This document shows, piece after piece, positions 17,748 through 28,313 of a stretch of DNA of 64,000 nt; the stretch's first letter is position 1; each line of letters begins with the position of its first letter. The stretch lies in NCBI RefSeq assembly GCF_013283645.1, contig NZ_JABEKV010000001.1, forward strand, positions 880,699 through 944,698, given 5' to 3'. This DNA comes from Sinorhizobium psoraleae (GTDB lineage Bacteria > Pseudomonadota > Alphaproteobacteria > Rhizobiales > Rhizobiaceae). A program made the translations under genes and the position numbers. The notes under the pieces are model-generated. The model was given only the letters and a program-made list of their open reading frames with translations. It was not told the origin of the DNA and did not search any database.

Positions 17748-17749
17748 CG

Positions 17750-20386
17750 TCAACGCATGTCGAGCAGGCGTTCGAGGTATTGCCGCTCGGCTTCCGGAGA
17801 CAGGCTGTCGCCGAGCTTGCGGCGGATCGCGTCGAGGATTTCGCGGGCGCGCTGCGTGTCGATTTCGTCCGGAACCTTGACCTGATCGCCGAAGTCGGGG
17901 CCGACGTTCTGCTGGCGACGGCCGAGCGGGTCACGACCGTTCTGGCCATATTGCGGAATGCCCTGTCCGGGACCTTGTCCCTGTCCCTGGGCCTGCATCT
18001 GGTTCATCATGTCCTGTGCGCCCTCGCGCAGCGCCTGCAGCGCCCGGCCCTGGTTGCCGACAGCCTGTTCCCCTTGGCCTTCGCCCAAAGCGTCGGCGGC
18101 GCCTTTCATTTCACGCTGTGCCTGGCCGAAGCCCTTGCCGGGTTTGATGCCAAGGTCTTCAAGGCCTTTCTGCAGCTCACCAAGTTGCTTGCCAAGCGCC
18201 TCCTGCTGCTGCCTCAACTGTTTCAAAGCTTCCTTCAACTGTTCGGCGGTCATATCGTCAAGCGGGCTGGGCTGAGCGTTGGGATCGTTCCGCTGCCCGG
18301 GATCTTGAGGCATGTCCTGACCGAAAAGTTCGTTGTCTTCGCCCTGCAGCGGGTCGCCACGTTGCATGCGGTCGCGCAACGCCTGGTCCAGTTTGAAGGT
18401 CTCGTCCATCAATTGTTGCTGCTGCTGCATCAACTGGCCAAGCTTGTCCATCTGCTGGCGCATGGCGTTGTTCTGCTCGCCCATCTGCGGCATCCGCCCG
18501 GCCTGCAGGTTGTTCATCATTCTTTGCAGTTCGGACAGGAGTTGGCGCGCCTGATCGCGCGCACCCGACCGGGCCAGATTTTCGATCTGGTCCATCATCT
18601 TCTGCAGATCCTGCTGGCGCAGCACGTTGTTCTGGTCGGGGTTGGCCGCCGTGCGCGGATTTTTCGCGGCTTCCTGGGCAAGTGCCTGCATGTATTCCTG
18701 CATCGCCTGGCGCAACTCCTGCATCAACTTGGCGATTTCCTCATCGGAAGCATTGCGTTCGAGTGCGTCCGAAAGCGCCTGCTGAGCGTCGCGCAGCCGC
18801 CGTTCGGCAAGCGACAGGTCTCCGTCCTCGATGCCGAGCGCAATTTCCCACAGATGGTCGGCCGCGTCCCGCAGCATGTCGTCATTGCGCGCGAGCGCCA
18901 TGCGCGTACGTGCCGATTGGATCAGAAGGAAATGCGTGAGGTTCGGGATCGTCTCCTCCGCATAGAGCGTCAGCGCGTCATTGAGATCGATCGCGCGTGG
19001 CAGGTCATTGACATTGAGCGCGAAGACCTGGCGTTGCTCCGCAACGGCAGCAGCGAGCGGTTCGAAGAACTGGCGTGCGGGGAGGATTGTTTCCTGAGGC
19101 ACGCTTCGGCCTTCCTGACCGGCGGCATCGCGGGCGACCAAGGTGATACGCACACGCTCTCCGGCGAGCGGATGCTCGCTGAGGTTCCGGCTCGTGGTTC
19201 CCTTGGCCTCACGGGCATTGCGACGCGGCAAGTCGAGGCGGTACTCAGGAGGAGGGTAGAGCGACCGGGCGCCGGCAGGCGGCTCATCGACCGGCTTGAT
19301 CTCCGCCCAGGCCTGCGCGATGCCGTAGTCGTCATGCGCGAGGAAGCTTATTTCGAGCGCCGCATTCACGGTCGGGCGCGGTGCGCCATCGAAAGCGATG
19401 TCTGGGACGCTGTCGGGCGTGATCTTGAAGTCCCAGCTTTGCCCACCGACCGAAAGCGTTCCGTCCTTGGTTATTTTGTAGAGATGGTTGCGGACGCCGT
19501 TTCGCGGTGCCTGAGCTGTGTCCTGCGTTTCCTTCTTCGGCTCCGATTCCGCCTTGTCGTCGGAAGTCGGAACGACGATCGGCTCCGATCCGCCAGCTTC
19601 GGCATAGCTGACGCGTGCCTCCGGTCCGGCACCGGTTATCCTGACGGTCAAATCGCTGAACTGCGGCACGGTGATGAGAGCTTTTTCTTGAGCCGGGGGC
19701 TGCTCCTGAGCCGGCCCCGTATCCTGTCGGCCAGTCAGGAAAATCGGCGCGCGGCCCGTGTAGGCCGGCGGCGTCACCCAGGCATCGATGCGGATGTCCG
19801 CCGCGACGACCTGTTGCTGAGGAAGCCGGAAAGCGTCCGTTACCAGCCCAGCGCGGTTCGAATAGGAGTAGGCGAAGGCCAGGCAGGCAAGCAGCACGGG
19901 GACCGCCCTCAGCGCCAGGGGATCGTGACGCGCGATGTCGGGACGCGGCAGGCCGGTGTCCAGACCGCGGACCAGTCGCGCCATGCGCGCCTGGTGCTCG
20001 CGCCACAGCGCCGCCCCGAAAGCTCCATCCGTCGCCGGCGTGTCATCCTGAACGCGGATCGCCTGGTGGGGCAAATAGTTCCGCTCCTCAAGCATCCGGT
20101 CCGCATCGGCGTTTTCCGGCCAGCGGATCCGCGTCAGCGGCAGGAGCGAAAAGAACAGTCCGGCGAAGAAGGCGAGAAGCATCGCGGCATGCAGCCACAG
20201 CGGCGCTACACGGAAGAAGCCGAGCCAGCCTGCGGAAAGGAACAAGAGGACAAGCGAGGCCGGCATCAGAGTGCGAGGCAGCACCTGCTCCGCCAAAAGG
20301 ACCGAACGAGCGAAAAACCTCTTGGTTGCCAGCATTCTGGCAAACGGCTTCGGTTGTGGCGTGTTATCCCGCCCGAATTGCGTCAT
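17750..20386 (-). CDS. Large membrane protein of the TIGR02302 (DUF4175) family
   Basis: The 878-residue product has three N-terminal hydrophobic segments (about 41-58, 64-82 and 160-172) and a long exported part. The C-terminal half is Gln/Met-rich and helical (EEIAKLMQELRQAMQEYMQ, MQQQQQLMDE), as in TIGR02302 proteins. Function is unknown; the family is conserved in Rhizobiales downstream of lysA. The start is uncertain. The chosen ATG 20386 has no strong ribosome binding site nearby, whereas an ATG at 20414 in another frame has GGAG upstream but hits a stop after 16 codons. A RIME copy abuts that site. Confidence 0.82.
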   Translation of the reverse strand: MTQFGRDNTPQPKPFARMLATKRFFARSVLLAEQVLPRTLMPASLVLLFLSAGWLGFFRVAPLWLHAAMLLAFFAGLFFSLLPLTRIRWPENADADRMLEERNYLPHQAIRVQDDTPATDGAFGAALWREHQARMARLVRGLDTGLPRPDIARHDPLALRAVPVLLACLAFAYSYSNRAGLVTDAFRLPQQQVVAADIRIDAWVTPPAYTGRAPIFLTGRQDTGPAQEQPPAQEKALITVPQFSDLTVRITGAGPEARVSYAEAGGSEPIVVPTSDDKAESEPKKETQDTAQAPRNGVRNHLYKITKDGTLSVGGQSWDFKITPDSVPDIAFDGAPRPTVNAALEISFLAHDDYGIAQAWAEIKPVDEPPAGARSLYPPPEYRLDLPRRNAREAKGTTSRNLSEHPLAGERVRITLVARDAAGQEGRSVPQETILPARQFFEPLAAAVAEQRQVFALNVNDLPRAIDLNDALTLYAEETIPNLTHFLLIQSARTRMALARNDDMLRDAADHLWEIALGIEDGDLSLAERRLRDAQQALSDALERNASDEEIAKLMQELRQAMQEYMQALAQEAAKNPRTAANPDQNNVLRQQDLQKMMDQIENLARSGARDQARQLLSELQRMMNNLQAGRMPQMGEQNNAMRQQMDKLGQLMQQQQQLMDETFKLDQALRDRMQRGDPLQGEDNELFGQDMPQDPGQRNDPNAQPSPLDDMTAEQLKEALKQLRQQQEALGKQLGELQKGLEDLGIKPGKGFGQAQREMKGAADALGEGQGEQAVGNQGRALQALREGAQDMMNQMQAQGQGQGPGQGIPQYGQNGRDPLGRRQQNVGPDFGDQVKVPDEIDTQRAREILDAIRRKLGDSLSPEAERQYLERLLDMR

Positions 20387-20423
20387 CCGCCCAAGTTCCC
20401 TTTCGGTCGCTCATGATCACTCT

Positions 20424-20527
20424 CCTGCATGTTTCCTTAAACCGCAGTCGATTTAAGGATAAAAACATGCAGCAATTCCAAGTGCTACAGCGTCCTTTCC
20501 GCGTTTGATAAGACGCGCGGCCTGTAG
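20424..20527 (-). repeat. RIME-type mosaic repeat, copy 6
   Basis: Reverse orientation: palindrome 2 first (GCATGTTTCCTTAAACC ... TTAAGGATAAAAACATGC), then CTACAGCGTCCTTTCCGCGT ... ACGCGCGGCCTGTAG. It lies between lysA and the TIGR02302 gene, and its edge coincides with the GGAGAG sequence before ATG 20414. Confidence 0.85.
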
Positions 20528-20640
20528 TCGATCCTCGCACCGCAGGATAGCACCGTTTGTGGCGAAGACGAGGGCGACAACAAAAACGTGATCGCCACAC
20601 GGTTTTGCGCGGTGAGGATCAGAAACCGAATGAGATTGGC

Positions 20641-21909
20641 TCAGTCGAGCCAGTCCGGCACGGAGTCGAGGCCTATCAGGCTGTCGTAATCCGTGCGCGG
20701 ACGGACGACATGGAAGCGGTCGCCCTTGACGAGCACTTCCGGCACGAGCAGGCGGCTGTTGTAGGTCCCCGCCTGTACGGCGCCGTAGGCACCGGCCGAG
20801 CCGATCGCGAACAGATCGCCCGGTTTCGGCATCGCCATTTCGCGATCAAGCGCCAGATAGTCGCCGGTTTCGCAAACGGGGCCAACCACGTCGGCCTTGA
20901 TGCGCGGCGCGTTGGCGGCGGAAATCCTTACCGGCCGGATTTCGTGGTAGGCCTCATAGAGGGTCGGGCGGATCAGGTCGTTCATCGCGCCGTCGACGAT
21001 GACGAAGGTCTTGTCGCCGCCGTCCTTCACGTAGATCACTTCGGTGACGAGAATGCCGGCATTGCCCACGATCAGCCGGCCGGGTTCCGTCACGATCCGG
21101 CAGTCGAGGCCCTTGAGCTGGCTCTTGACGATCTCGGCATAGGCATCGGGCAGCGGCGGCGGATTGTTGTCGTCCTTGTAGGGAATGCCGAGACCGCCGC
21201 CGATATCGACATGATCGATCACGTGACCATCGGACCTGAGGGTATCGACGAGTTCACGCAGCAGCTTGAAGGCATCGTCGAAGGGCTGCAGCTCGGTGAT
21301 CTGGCTGCCGATATGCATGTCGATGCCGGTAACCTTGATGCCGGGCAGGGTGGCGGCATGGGCATAGACGCCGCGCGCCCGCTCCCAGGAGATGCCGAAC
21401 TTGTTTTCCTTCTTGCCGGTCGAAATCTTGGCATGGGTGCGCGCATCGACGTCGGGGTTGATGCGGAAGGAAACATGTGCCTGCTTGCCAGCGCGCAGCG
21501 CCCGCTGGTTCAGGATCTCCAGTTCCGGTTCGGACTCGACGTTGAAGCAATAGATGCCCACTTCGATCGCGAGATCCATTTCGCGCGCGGTCTTGCCGAC
21601 GCCGGAAAACATGATCCGGTTTGCCGGAACGCCTGCGGCAAGCGCGCGACGGAGTTCGCCTTCGGAAACCACGTCGATACCCGCGCCAAGTCGGGCCAGC
21701 GTCTTCAGCACGGCCTGGTTCGAATTGGCCTTCATGGCATAGCAGACCATGGCGTCAACGTCGGCAAAGGCTTGCGCGAAAACCCGGTAATGCCGCTCCA
21801 GCGTCGCGGTTGAATAGCAATAGAAGGGTGTTCCGACGGCTCTTGCGATGTCGGTTACGGGGACGTCTTCGGCGTAGAGAATTCCGTCACGGTATTCGAA
21901 ATGGTTCAC
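20641..21909 (-). CDS. lysA: Diaminopimelate decarboxylase
   Basis: This 422-residue PLP enzyme converts meso-diaminopimelate to L-lysine, the last step of lysine synthesis. The PLP lysine lies in CYAMKANSN (Lys60). HIGSQI, GGGLGIPY and EPGRLIVGNAG follow, as does the substrate-binding CETGDYLA segment with the active-site cysteine. It is preceded by lptM with 14 bp between them, and lies in the conserved argH-lptM-lysA-TIGR02302 order. Confidence 0.95.
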   Translation of the reverse strand: MNHFEYRDGILYAEDVPVTDIARAVGTPFYCYSTATLERHYRVFAQAFADVDAMVCYAMKANSNQAVLKTLARLGAGIDVVSEGELRRALAAGVPANRIMFSGVGKTAREMDLAIEVGIYCFNVESEPELEILNQRALRAGKQAHVSFRINPDVDARTHAKISTGKKENKFGISWERARGVYAHAATLPGIKVTGIDMHIGSQITELQPFDDAFKLLRELVDTLRSDGHVIDHVDIGGGLGIPYKDDNNPPPLPDAYAEIVKSQLKGLDCRIVTEPGRLIVGNAGILVTEVIYVKDGGDKTFVIVDGAMNDLIRPTLYEAYHEIRPVRISAANAPRIKADVVGPVCETGDYLALDREMAMPKPGDLFAIGSAGAYGAVQAGTYNSRLLVPEVLVKGDRFHVVRPRTDYDSLIGLDSVPDWLD

Positions 21910-21923
21910 GGCGTTTGCTCGGG

Positions 21924-22115
21924 TCAGAGGAGGGGATCAAGCAGGAAGGGTCGGTCCGCTACCGTAGCCTTCTCTTCGACGGTTCCGGCCGGCGCTTTCG
22001 TGTTGAGCGTCGTGGCGCCGGGTCTGTCGAGATCGCCCTTACGCCCACAACCGATGAGAACCAGCCCGGGGATAGCGAGCACAAGCGCAAGCCGGGCTGC
22101 CTTCGTCAATGTCAT
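21924..22115 (-). CDS. lptM: LptM family (YifL-like) small lipoprotein
   Basis: This 63-residue lipoprotein has a signal peptide ending in the lipobox LVLIGCGRKGDLD (Cys23 after cleavage). The CGRKGDL sequence is diagnostic of LptM, which helps the outer-membrane LPS translocon LptDE mature by oxidative folding. A purine-rich AAAGGA precedes two in-frame ATGs (22121 and 22115). I chose 22115 because the spacing of 8 bases is better than 2. The position between argH and lysA matches the family's usual context. Confidence 0.85.
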   Translation of the reverse strand: MTLTKAARLALVLAIPGLVLIGCGRKGDLDRPGATTLNTKAPAGTVEEKATVADRPFLLDPLL

Positions 22116-22284
22116 CGTCATTTTCCTTTGCCGGAACGGGAGCCGATTGAGTTGGAGCGGGCGGATTTCCCACGCCGCTCTGGTGCGATGTCTTATCGAT
22201 TTTTCAGGGCCTTGTGCACCCTTTTTCTGCGCTACCCAAAGCGCGTCGCATTCAATGGGAGCCAGGCGGCGCGCTTTAAGTCTT

Positions 22285-22341
22285 TGCTTGCATGCATGTC
22301 GTTGTCCCGAACCGCTGCACACTTTCGGGCGACATGCATTA
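22285..22341 (-). repeat. Second-family palindromic intergenic repeat
   Basis: An outer stem GCATGTCG/CGACATGC (22294-22301 and 22330-22337) encloses an inner stem CCCGAA/TTCGGG. It is flanked by CTTTAAGTCTTTGCTTGC. This differs from the RIME copies and resembles a palindrome I recall as common in Rhizobiales intergenic regions. Its edge contains the argH stop codon. Confidence 0.6.
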
Positions 22342-23742
22342 GTTGCGGGCGCGCCACCAGGCGATCTGCTTGCGCACCTCGGCCGGCGCGGTGCCGCCGA
22401 AGCTGGTGCGGCTTGCGACCGAGGCCTCGACGGTGAGCACGTCGAAGACCTTCTCGGTGATCGCCGGGTTGATCGACTGCAGGTCGGCGAGCGAGAGATC
22501 GGCGAGATCGCAGCCCTTCTGCTCGGCAAGCGCGACGGCGCGGCCGGTCACGTGATGGGCGTCGCGGAAGGGGAGGCCGGCTTCCCGCACCAGCCAGTCG
22601 GCAAGATCGGTCGCAGTCGAATAGCCGGAGCCGGCGGCGGCCTTCATCCGGTCGGCACGCACGGTCATGTCGCGCACCATGCCGGTCATCGCCGCGATCG
22701 CCAGTTCGAGGCTCTCGGCGGCGTCGAAGACTTGCTCCTTGTCCTCCTGCATGTCCTTCGAATAGGCGAGCGGCAGGCCCTTCATCACCGTCAGCAGCGC
22801 GACCAGCGAGCCGTTGATGCGTCCGGTCTTTGCACGCACGAGCTCGGCGGCGTCGGGGTTCTTCTTCTGCGGCATGATCGACGATCCCGTCGAAAAAGCG
22901 TCCGACAGACGGATGAAGCCGAATTGGGGCGTCGACCAGATGACGATCTCTTCCGCCAGGCGCGACAGGTGGGTCGCCGCGATCGAGGCGATCGAAAGGA
23001 ACTCCAGCGCGAAGTCGCGGTCGGAGACGGTGTCGATCGAATTGCGGGTCGGCTCGCGGAAGCCGAGCGCCTTTGCGGTCATGTGCCGGTCGATCGGGAA
23101 GCCGGTGCCCGCGAGGGCGGCAGCGCCGATCGGGCTCTCATCCATGTGCTCGATCGCGTGGCGAACGCGCGAGCGATCGCGGCCGAACATTTCGACATAG
23201 GCCATGCAATGGTGGCCGAATGTGACCGGCTGCGCCGTCTGCAGATGGGTAAAACCGGGCATTACCGTATCGGCATGCTCGTCCGCGCGATCCAGGAAAG
23301 CGGCAATGAGCGCCGTCAGTGCCTTTTCGGTCTTCTGCAGTTCCTCTTTCACCCAGAGGCGAAAATCGAGGGCCACCTGGTCATTGCGCGAGCGTGCCGT
23401 GTGCAGCCGGCCGGCAGCAGGGCCGATCAGGGTTGCCAATCGCGCCTCGACGTTCATGTGGATGTCTTCGAGACGCCGCGAGAATTCGAATGCGCCGCTT
23501 TCGATCTCTGACAGGATTGTGTTGAGCCCGTGAACGATCTTGTCTTTGTCGTCCGCTGAAATGATGCCTTGATGCGCCAGCATGGTCGCATGCGCTATTG
23601 AGCCGCGGATATCCTGGGCATAGAGCTTCTTGTCGAAGCTGATCGAGGCGTTTATCTCCTCCATGATCGCATCCGGGCCCGAGGCGAAGCGCCCGCCCCA
23701 CATCTGGTTGGAGGATTTCGTCTCGGAACTGCCGTCAGCCAT
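22339..23742 (-). CDS. argH: Argininosuccinate lyase
   Basis: This 467-residue fumarase-superfamily enzyme splits argininosuccinate into arginine and fumarate, the last step of arginine synthesis. The superfamily signature [12 protein letters not shown] is present around residues 280-291. [11 protein letters not shown] at the N-terminus and [13 protein letters not shown] near 122-134 are also clear. It is divergent from tlpA with only 26 bp between the start codons, so at least one promoter must overlap the opposing gene. Its stop codon lies in a palindromic repeat. Confidence 0.96.
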   Translation of the reverse strand: MADGSSETKSSNQMWGGRFASGPDAIMEEINASISFDKKLYAQDIRGSIAHATMLAHQGIISADDKDKIVHGLNTILSEIESGAFEFSRRLEDIHMNVEARLATLIGPAAGRLHTARSRNDQVALDFRLWVKEELQKTEKALTALIAAFLDRADEHADTVMPGFTHLQTAQPVTFGHHCMAYVEMFGRDRSRVRHAIEHMDESPIGAAALAGTGFPIDRHMTAKALGFREPTRNSIDTVSDRDFALEFLSIASIAATHLSRLAEEIVIWSTPQFGFIRLSDAFSTGSSIMPQKKNPDAAELVRAKTGRINGSLVALLTVMKGLPLAYSKDMQEDKEQVFDAAESLELAIAAMTGMVRDMTVRADRMKAAAGSGYSTATDLADWLVREAGLPFRDAHHVTGRAVALAEQKGCDLADLSLADLQSINPAITEKVFDVLTVEASVASRTSFGGTAPAEVRKQIAWWRARN

Positions 23743-23768
23743 GAGGATGCCCGCCTTTGGAGAATGAA

Positions 23769-24464
23769 ATGCCAGACCAGAAGAAAAGTCCGCTGGCCAT
23801 CAGGTTGTTCGCGCTTGCCGCCCTTTTCGGCGTGATCGTCGGCGCGGCTGCGGTATACGTGAAGGAGACGGGGTCTGGCAATGCCGTAGGGCCTGGCAAT
23901 GGCGCTGCGCCGCAAACGGCTCAAGGCGGGAGCTGCCCGCAAGCCAAACAGAAGATCGCCTCGCTGACTCCCTTCATGAAAGGGCAGGTTGCGGCCATGA
24001 CGCCGGCGGCCGACCCGCGCCCAATCGGCGGCCTCGAGTTCAAGGGGCCGGATGGTAAACCGCTGACGCTCGCGGCCTTCGCCGGCAAGACGATCCTCGT
24101 CAATCTTTGGGCAACCTGGTGCGTGCCCTGCAGGGAAGAGATGCCGGCCCTGAACGGGCTGCAGAAGGCGCTCGGCGGCGACCGCTTCGAGGTCGTTGCG
24201 GTCAACATCGATACTGGCGACGACGACAAGCCGAAGGCCTTCCTCGACGAGATCGGCGTTCGCGAACTCCGCTACTATCGTGACGCGTCGATGGGCGTCT
24301 TCAACGCGCTCAAGAAGGAGGGCCTCGCCTTCGGCCTTCCGGCAACAGTGCTTCTCGACGAGAAGGGGTGCTTGATCGGTTCGATGAACGGCCCCGCCGC
24401 CTGGGAGAGCGAGGATGCCAAGCGGCTCATCGAGCAAGCGCTCGGCTCGATGGCCGGGAGTTGA
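23769..24464 (+). CDS. tlpA: Thiol:disulfide interchange protein TlpA
   Basis: This 231-residue membrane-anchored periplasmic thioredoxin-like reductase supports cytochrome oxidase and cytochrome c maturation by reducing cysteines of metallochaperones. An N-terminal anchor ([19 protein letters not shown]) is followed by a thioredoxin domain with the active site WATWCVPC and the cis-Pro region [13 protein letters not shown] 23769 is chosen over an in-frame TTG at 23757 because GGAGA sits about 6 bases before it. It converges with the hydroxybutyryl-CoA dehydrogenase gene, with just 3 bp between the stops. Confidence 0.9.
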   Translation: MPDQKKSPLAIRLFALAALFGVIVGAAAVYVKETGSGNAVGPGNGAAPQTAQGGSCPQAKQKIASLTPFMKGQVAAMTPAADPRPIGGLEFKGPDGKPLTLAAFAGKTILVNLWATWCVPCREEMPALNGLQKALGGDRFEVVAVNIDTGDDDKPKAFLDEIGVRELRYYRDASMGVFNALKKEGLAFGLPATVLLDEKGCLIGSMNGPAAWESEDAKRLIEQALGSMAGS

Positions 24465-24467
24465 CCG

Positions 24468-25340
24468 TCAGCGCGTCGGAACGGGAACGTCGCCGCGATA
24501 GTCGTAGAAGCCGCGGCCTGACTTGCGACCGAGCCAACCAGCCTCGACATATTTGACCAGCAGCGGGCAGGGGCGGTACTTCGAGTCCGCCAAGCCATCG
24601 TGCAGCACCTGCATGATCGAAAGGCAGGTATCGAGACCGATGAAGTCGGCCAATTGCAGTGGTCCCATCGGATGGTTTGCACCGAGCTTCATCGCCGTGT
24701 CGATGGCTTCGACGGTGCCGACACCCTCGTAAAGCGTATAGATCGCCTCATTGATCATCGGCAGCAGGATGCGGTTGACGATGAAGGCGGGGAAGTCTTC
24801 CGCGACGGTGACTGTCTTGTCGAGATGGGCGACGAATTCCTTCGCGGCCTTGAACGTTTCTTCCTCGGTCGCGATGCCGCGCACCAATTCGACCAGCTTC
24901 ATCACCGGCACCGGATTCATGAAGTGGATGCCCATGAAGCGCTCCGGACGATCGGTCGCGGAAGCGAGCCGCGTGATCGACAGCGAAGAGGTGTTGGTCG
25001 CGAGGATCGCTTCCGCTTTCATAAGCGGACAAACCTGCCCGTAGATCTTGCGTTTGACCGTTTCGTCTTCCGTCACCGCCTCAATGACGAGATCGGCCTG
25101 CGAGAGATCGTTCATGTCGGCGGAACCCTTGATCAGGGAAAGCGCCTTCTTGCGGTCCTCGTCGGTCATCTTGCCGGAGGAAACCTGACGGGCGAGATTG
25201 CCGTTGATGGTGGCAAGCCCGGCCTCGATGCGGTCCGCAGCAAGATCATAGAGCTGTACCTTGTATCCGGCCGCTGCTGAAACATGGGCAATACCGCAGC
25301 CCATCTGCCCAGCGCCAATAATTCCGACAGTCTTGATCAT
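24468..25340 (-). CDS. 3-hydroxybutyryl-CoA dehydrogenase
   Basis: This 290-residue enzyme oxidises 3-hydroxyacyl-CoA (typically hydroxybutyryl-CoA) with NAD(P) in beta-oxidation or polyhydroxybutyrate-related metabolism. The Rossmann motif GIIGAGQMGCG is at residues 6-16, and IHFMNPVPVMKLVEL carries the expected catalytic histidine. The C-terminal GPLQLADFIGLD and GRKSGRGFYDY motifs are characteristic. The start MIKTVGIIG at 25340 fits the family; ATG 25352 adds four residues. It lies downstream of etfBA, but a strong terminator between them suggests a separate transcript. Confidence 0.9.
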   Translation of the reverse strand: MIKTVGIIGAGQMGCGIAHVSAAAGYKVQLYDLAADRIEAGLATINGNLARQVSSGKMTDEDRKKALSLIKGSADMNDLSQADLVIEAVTEDETVKRKIYGQVCPLMKAEAILATNTSSLSITRLASATDRPERFMGIHFMNPVPVMKLVELVRGIATEEETFKAAKEFVAHLDKTVTVAEDFPAFIVNRILLPMINEAIYTLYEGVGTVEAIDTAMKLGANHPMGPLQLADFIGLDTCLSIMQVLHDGLADSKYRPCPLLVKYVEAGWLGRKSGRGFYDYRGDVPVPTR

Positions 25341-25388
25341 CGAAGCGAACATCCATCTTCAAGAGATTTCGGCGGCTTTGCTGCCGCA

Positions 25389-25424
25389 GATATAAAAATA
25401 CCGGGCCGATTGGGTCGGCCCGGT
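25389..25424 (-). terminator. Rho-independent terminator of etfBA
   Basis: On the minus strand TACCGGGCCGA-CCCAA-TCGGCCCGGTA forms an 11-bp stem followed by TTTTTATA. It lies about 75 bp after the etfA stop codon. Confidence 0.88.
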
Positions 25425-25496
25425 ACGATTGTTAATGCCAAGCCCGCGCTTTTTCCAGCCTTTTTCATGCCGGAGGTAAACGCGTTTTACGCGTGG

Positions 25497-26426
<930 letters not shown>

Positions 26427-26450
26427 GAGTAGTGTCTCCCTTTCCTGATG

Positions 26451-27200
26451 TTATAGTACGCCGGCTTCGGTCTTGAGCTTCTCGACGAGCTCGGCGACCG
26501 ACTTGACCTTGACGCCGGCCTTGCGGCCCGACGGCTCTTCCGTCTTCAAAACCTTCAGCCGCGCCGTCGTGTCGACGCCGAAATCGGCCGGGCTCTTCTT
26601 GTCGAGCGGCTTCTTCTTCGCCTTCATGATGTTCGGCAGCGAAGCATAGCGCGGCTCGTTGAGGCGAAGGTCGGTCGTGACGACCGCAGGCAGCTTCAGC
26701 TCCACCGTCTGCAGGCCGCCATCGACCTCGCGCGTCACCTGAACCTTGCCGTCGGCAATCTCGACCTTGGAGGCAAAGGTGCCCTGGGCCCAGCCGAGCA
26801 GCGCCGACAGCATCTGGCCGGTCTGGTTCGAATCGTCGTCGATCGCCTGCTTGCCGACGATGATCAGCCCCGGCTGTTCGGCTTCGGCCACGCCCTTGAC
26901 GATCTTCGCAACGGCGAGCGGCTCGACCTGGTCTTCGGTCTCGACGAGGATCGCGCGGTCGGCGCCCATGGCGAGCGCGGTGCGGAGCGTTTCTTCGGCC
27001 TTGGCCGGGCCGATCGAGACGACGACCACTTCACTCGCCTTGCCGGATTCCTTCAGCCTGAGCGCCTCTTCGACCGAGATCTCGTCGAACGGGTTCATCG
27101 ACATCTTGACGTTGGCAAGCTCGACGCCGGAACCGTCCGCCTTCACCCGGATCTTGACGTTGTAGTCGACGACCCGCTTAACCGTCACAAGTACTTTCAT
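26451..27200 (-). CDS. etfB: Electron transfer flavoprotein beta subunit
   Basis: This 249-residue AMP-binding subunit of ETF pairs with EtfA. The N-terminus [19 protein letters not shown], the [18 protein letters not shown] segment and the recognition-loop region near [20 protein letters not shown] are typical. ATG 27200 has GGAGGG nine bases upstream; the reading frame is open further up but without ETF similarity. A palindrome resembling a LiuR operator lies about 145 bp upstream. Confidence 0.95.
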   Translation of the reverse strand: MKVLVTVKRVVDYNVKIRVKADGSGVELANVKMSMNPFDEISVEEALRLKESGKASEVVVVSIGPAKAEETLRTALAMGADRAILVETEDQVEPLAVAKIVKGVAEAEQPGLIIVGKQAIDDDSNQTGQMLSALLGWAQGTFASKVEIADGKVQVTREVDGGLQTVELKLPAVVTTDLRLNEPRYASLPNIMKAKKKPLDKKSPADFGVDTTARLKVLKTEEPSGRKAGVKVKSVAELVEKLKTEAGVL

Positions 27201-27345
27201 GGATTCATTCCCTCCAAGAGCTTTCGCAGGAAAATGCCCCTTAACAGAGCTGCCTGATTGTCGGTTGGCGACATCGATACGCGTTTTTTCTCCAATTACA
27301 ATCGTCGCCCGCGAAGCTAAATCGATATAATCCTGAGATTTGGAA

Positions 27346-27365
27346 TTACGTTTACGTACACGTAA
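27346..27365. promoter_or_regulatory. Candidate LiuR-like operator upstream of etfB
   Basis: TTACGTTTACGTACACGTAA contains nested inverted repeats: TACGT-TT-ACGTA, and outer arms TTACGT/ACGTAA. It resembles the TTnACGT...ACGTnAA pattern reported for the MerR-family regulator LiuR of branched-chain and fatty-acid catabolism, a pathway that feeds electrons to ETF. The regulator itself is not in the window. Confidence 0.4.
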
Positions 27366-27491
27366 GCCTGTCGGCTGGCAAGAGGTGAGGCGGGGAACGT
27401 CCAATGGCCCGAATGAGGCCATCCGCCACAGGGCCAACGCATTGAAATCGCGTTTTATATCGGCACCAATAGGGCACGCTGAGATCAGGCC

Positions 27492-28283
27492 TCAGGTAGG
27501 ACGTCCCCAAGGTGTAGGCGGTTTTCGCGTGCCAGTGGCGCTGGCGTCGATCTCGTCGGTTCGCTCGGCGCGATGCTCGACGGCGCGCGGCGTGACGATC
27601 GTGCGGTCGAAAAGCGGAACGCCGCGACGTCGCAAAATGACCACCAGCAGAAGCCCCGCAACAATGCCGCCGACATGAGCGCTCCAGGAGACACCGCTGC
27701 CGGAGTCGACCACCAGCATGAAGAATTGCTGGCCGATCCAGAAAGCGAGCGGGATCGCGGCGGGGAGCGGCAATGGAATGCGGAAGAGGACGAGCACCCA
27801 GACCCGCACCTTCGGATGGAGCAGGAAGTAGGCGGCGACGACGCCCGAGATGGCGCCGGAAGCGCCGATCAGCGGCGCTTCGGAGGCGGGATCGAGCAGT
27901 CCGTGTGCAAGCGCGCCTGCTGCCGCGCACAGCAGGTAGAATACGAGGAAACGAAAATGCCCGAGCGCGTCCTCGACATTGTCGCCGAAGACCCAGAGAA
28001 ACAACATGTTCATCACCAGATGCATGAAGTCGCCGTGCAGGAACGAATAGGTGACGTACGTGAATTGGTCGGGGACGATGACGAGCGACGGATCGAGGGT
28101 GGCGTAGTCGAAGATCAGTGCCGGGATGTAGCCGAGCCCGAGCACTGCCGCATTCGCGAATTCCTCGGTGGCGATCGGGCCGGTACCCAGCCAGACGGCG
28201 ACGTTGGTGACGATCAGGGCGATCGTCACATACTGCATGCGTATGTGCTTCAGCGTGTTCCTGTCGTGAAGCGGTATGAACAT
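27492..28283 (-). CDS. Rhomboid family intramembrane serine protease
   Basis: This 263-residue polytopic protein has the rhomboid catalytic dyad: Ser142 in GASGAISG and His203 in AHVGGIVAG, with the oxyanion-stabilising HLVMNMLFLWVFGDNVED segment at residues 88-105. Rhomboids cleave transmembrane helices within the lipid bilayer. The hydrophilic C-terminal tail after about residue 220 is short. It lies downstream of the cobalamin adenosyltransferase gene with 30 bp between, so they may share a transcript. No substrate can be inferred. Confidence 0.9.
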   Translation of the reverse strand: MFIPLHDRNTLKHIRMQYVTIALIVTNVAVWLGTGPIATEEFANAAVLGLGYIPALIFDYATLDPSLVIVPDQFTYVTYSFLHGDFMHLVMNMLFLWVFGDNVEDALGHFRFLVFYLLCAAAGALAHGLLDPASEAPLIGASGAISGVVAAYFLLHPKVRVWVLVLFRIPLPLPAAIPLAFWIGQQFFMLVVDSGSGVSWSAHVGGIVAGLLLVVILRRRGVPLFDRTIVTPRAVEHRAERTDEIDASATGTRKPPTPWGRPT

Positions 28284-28313
28284 GCGGCCCCCGAGCGCGA
28301 TTCTTGACGAACG

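Noticed and set aside
17780-20416. An 878-codon open frame on the plus strand opposite the TIGR02302 gene
   Set aside because: It mirrors the minus-strand gene, has arginine- and leucine-rich composition without domains, and arises from high GC at third positions.
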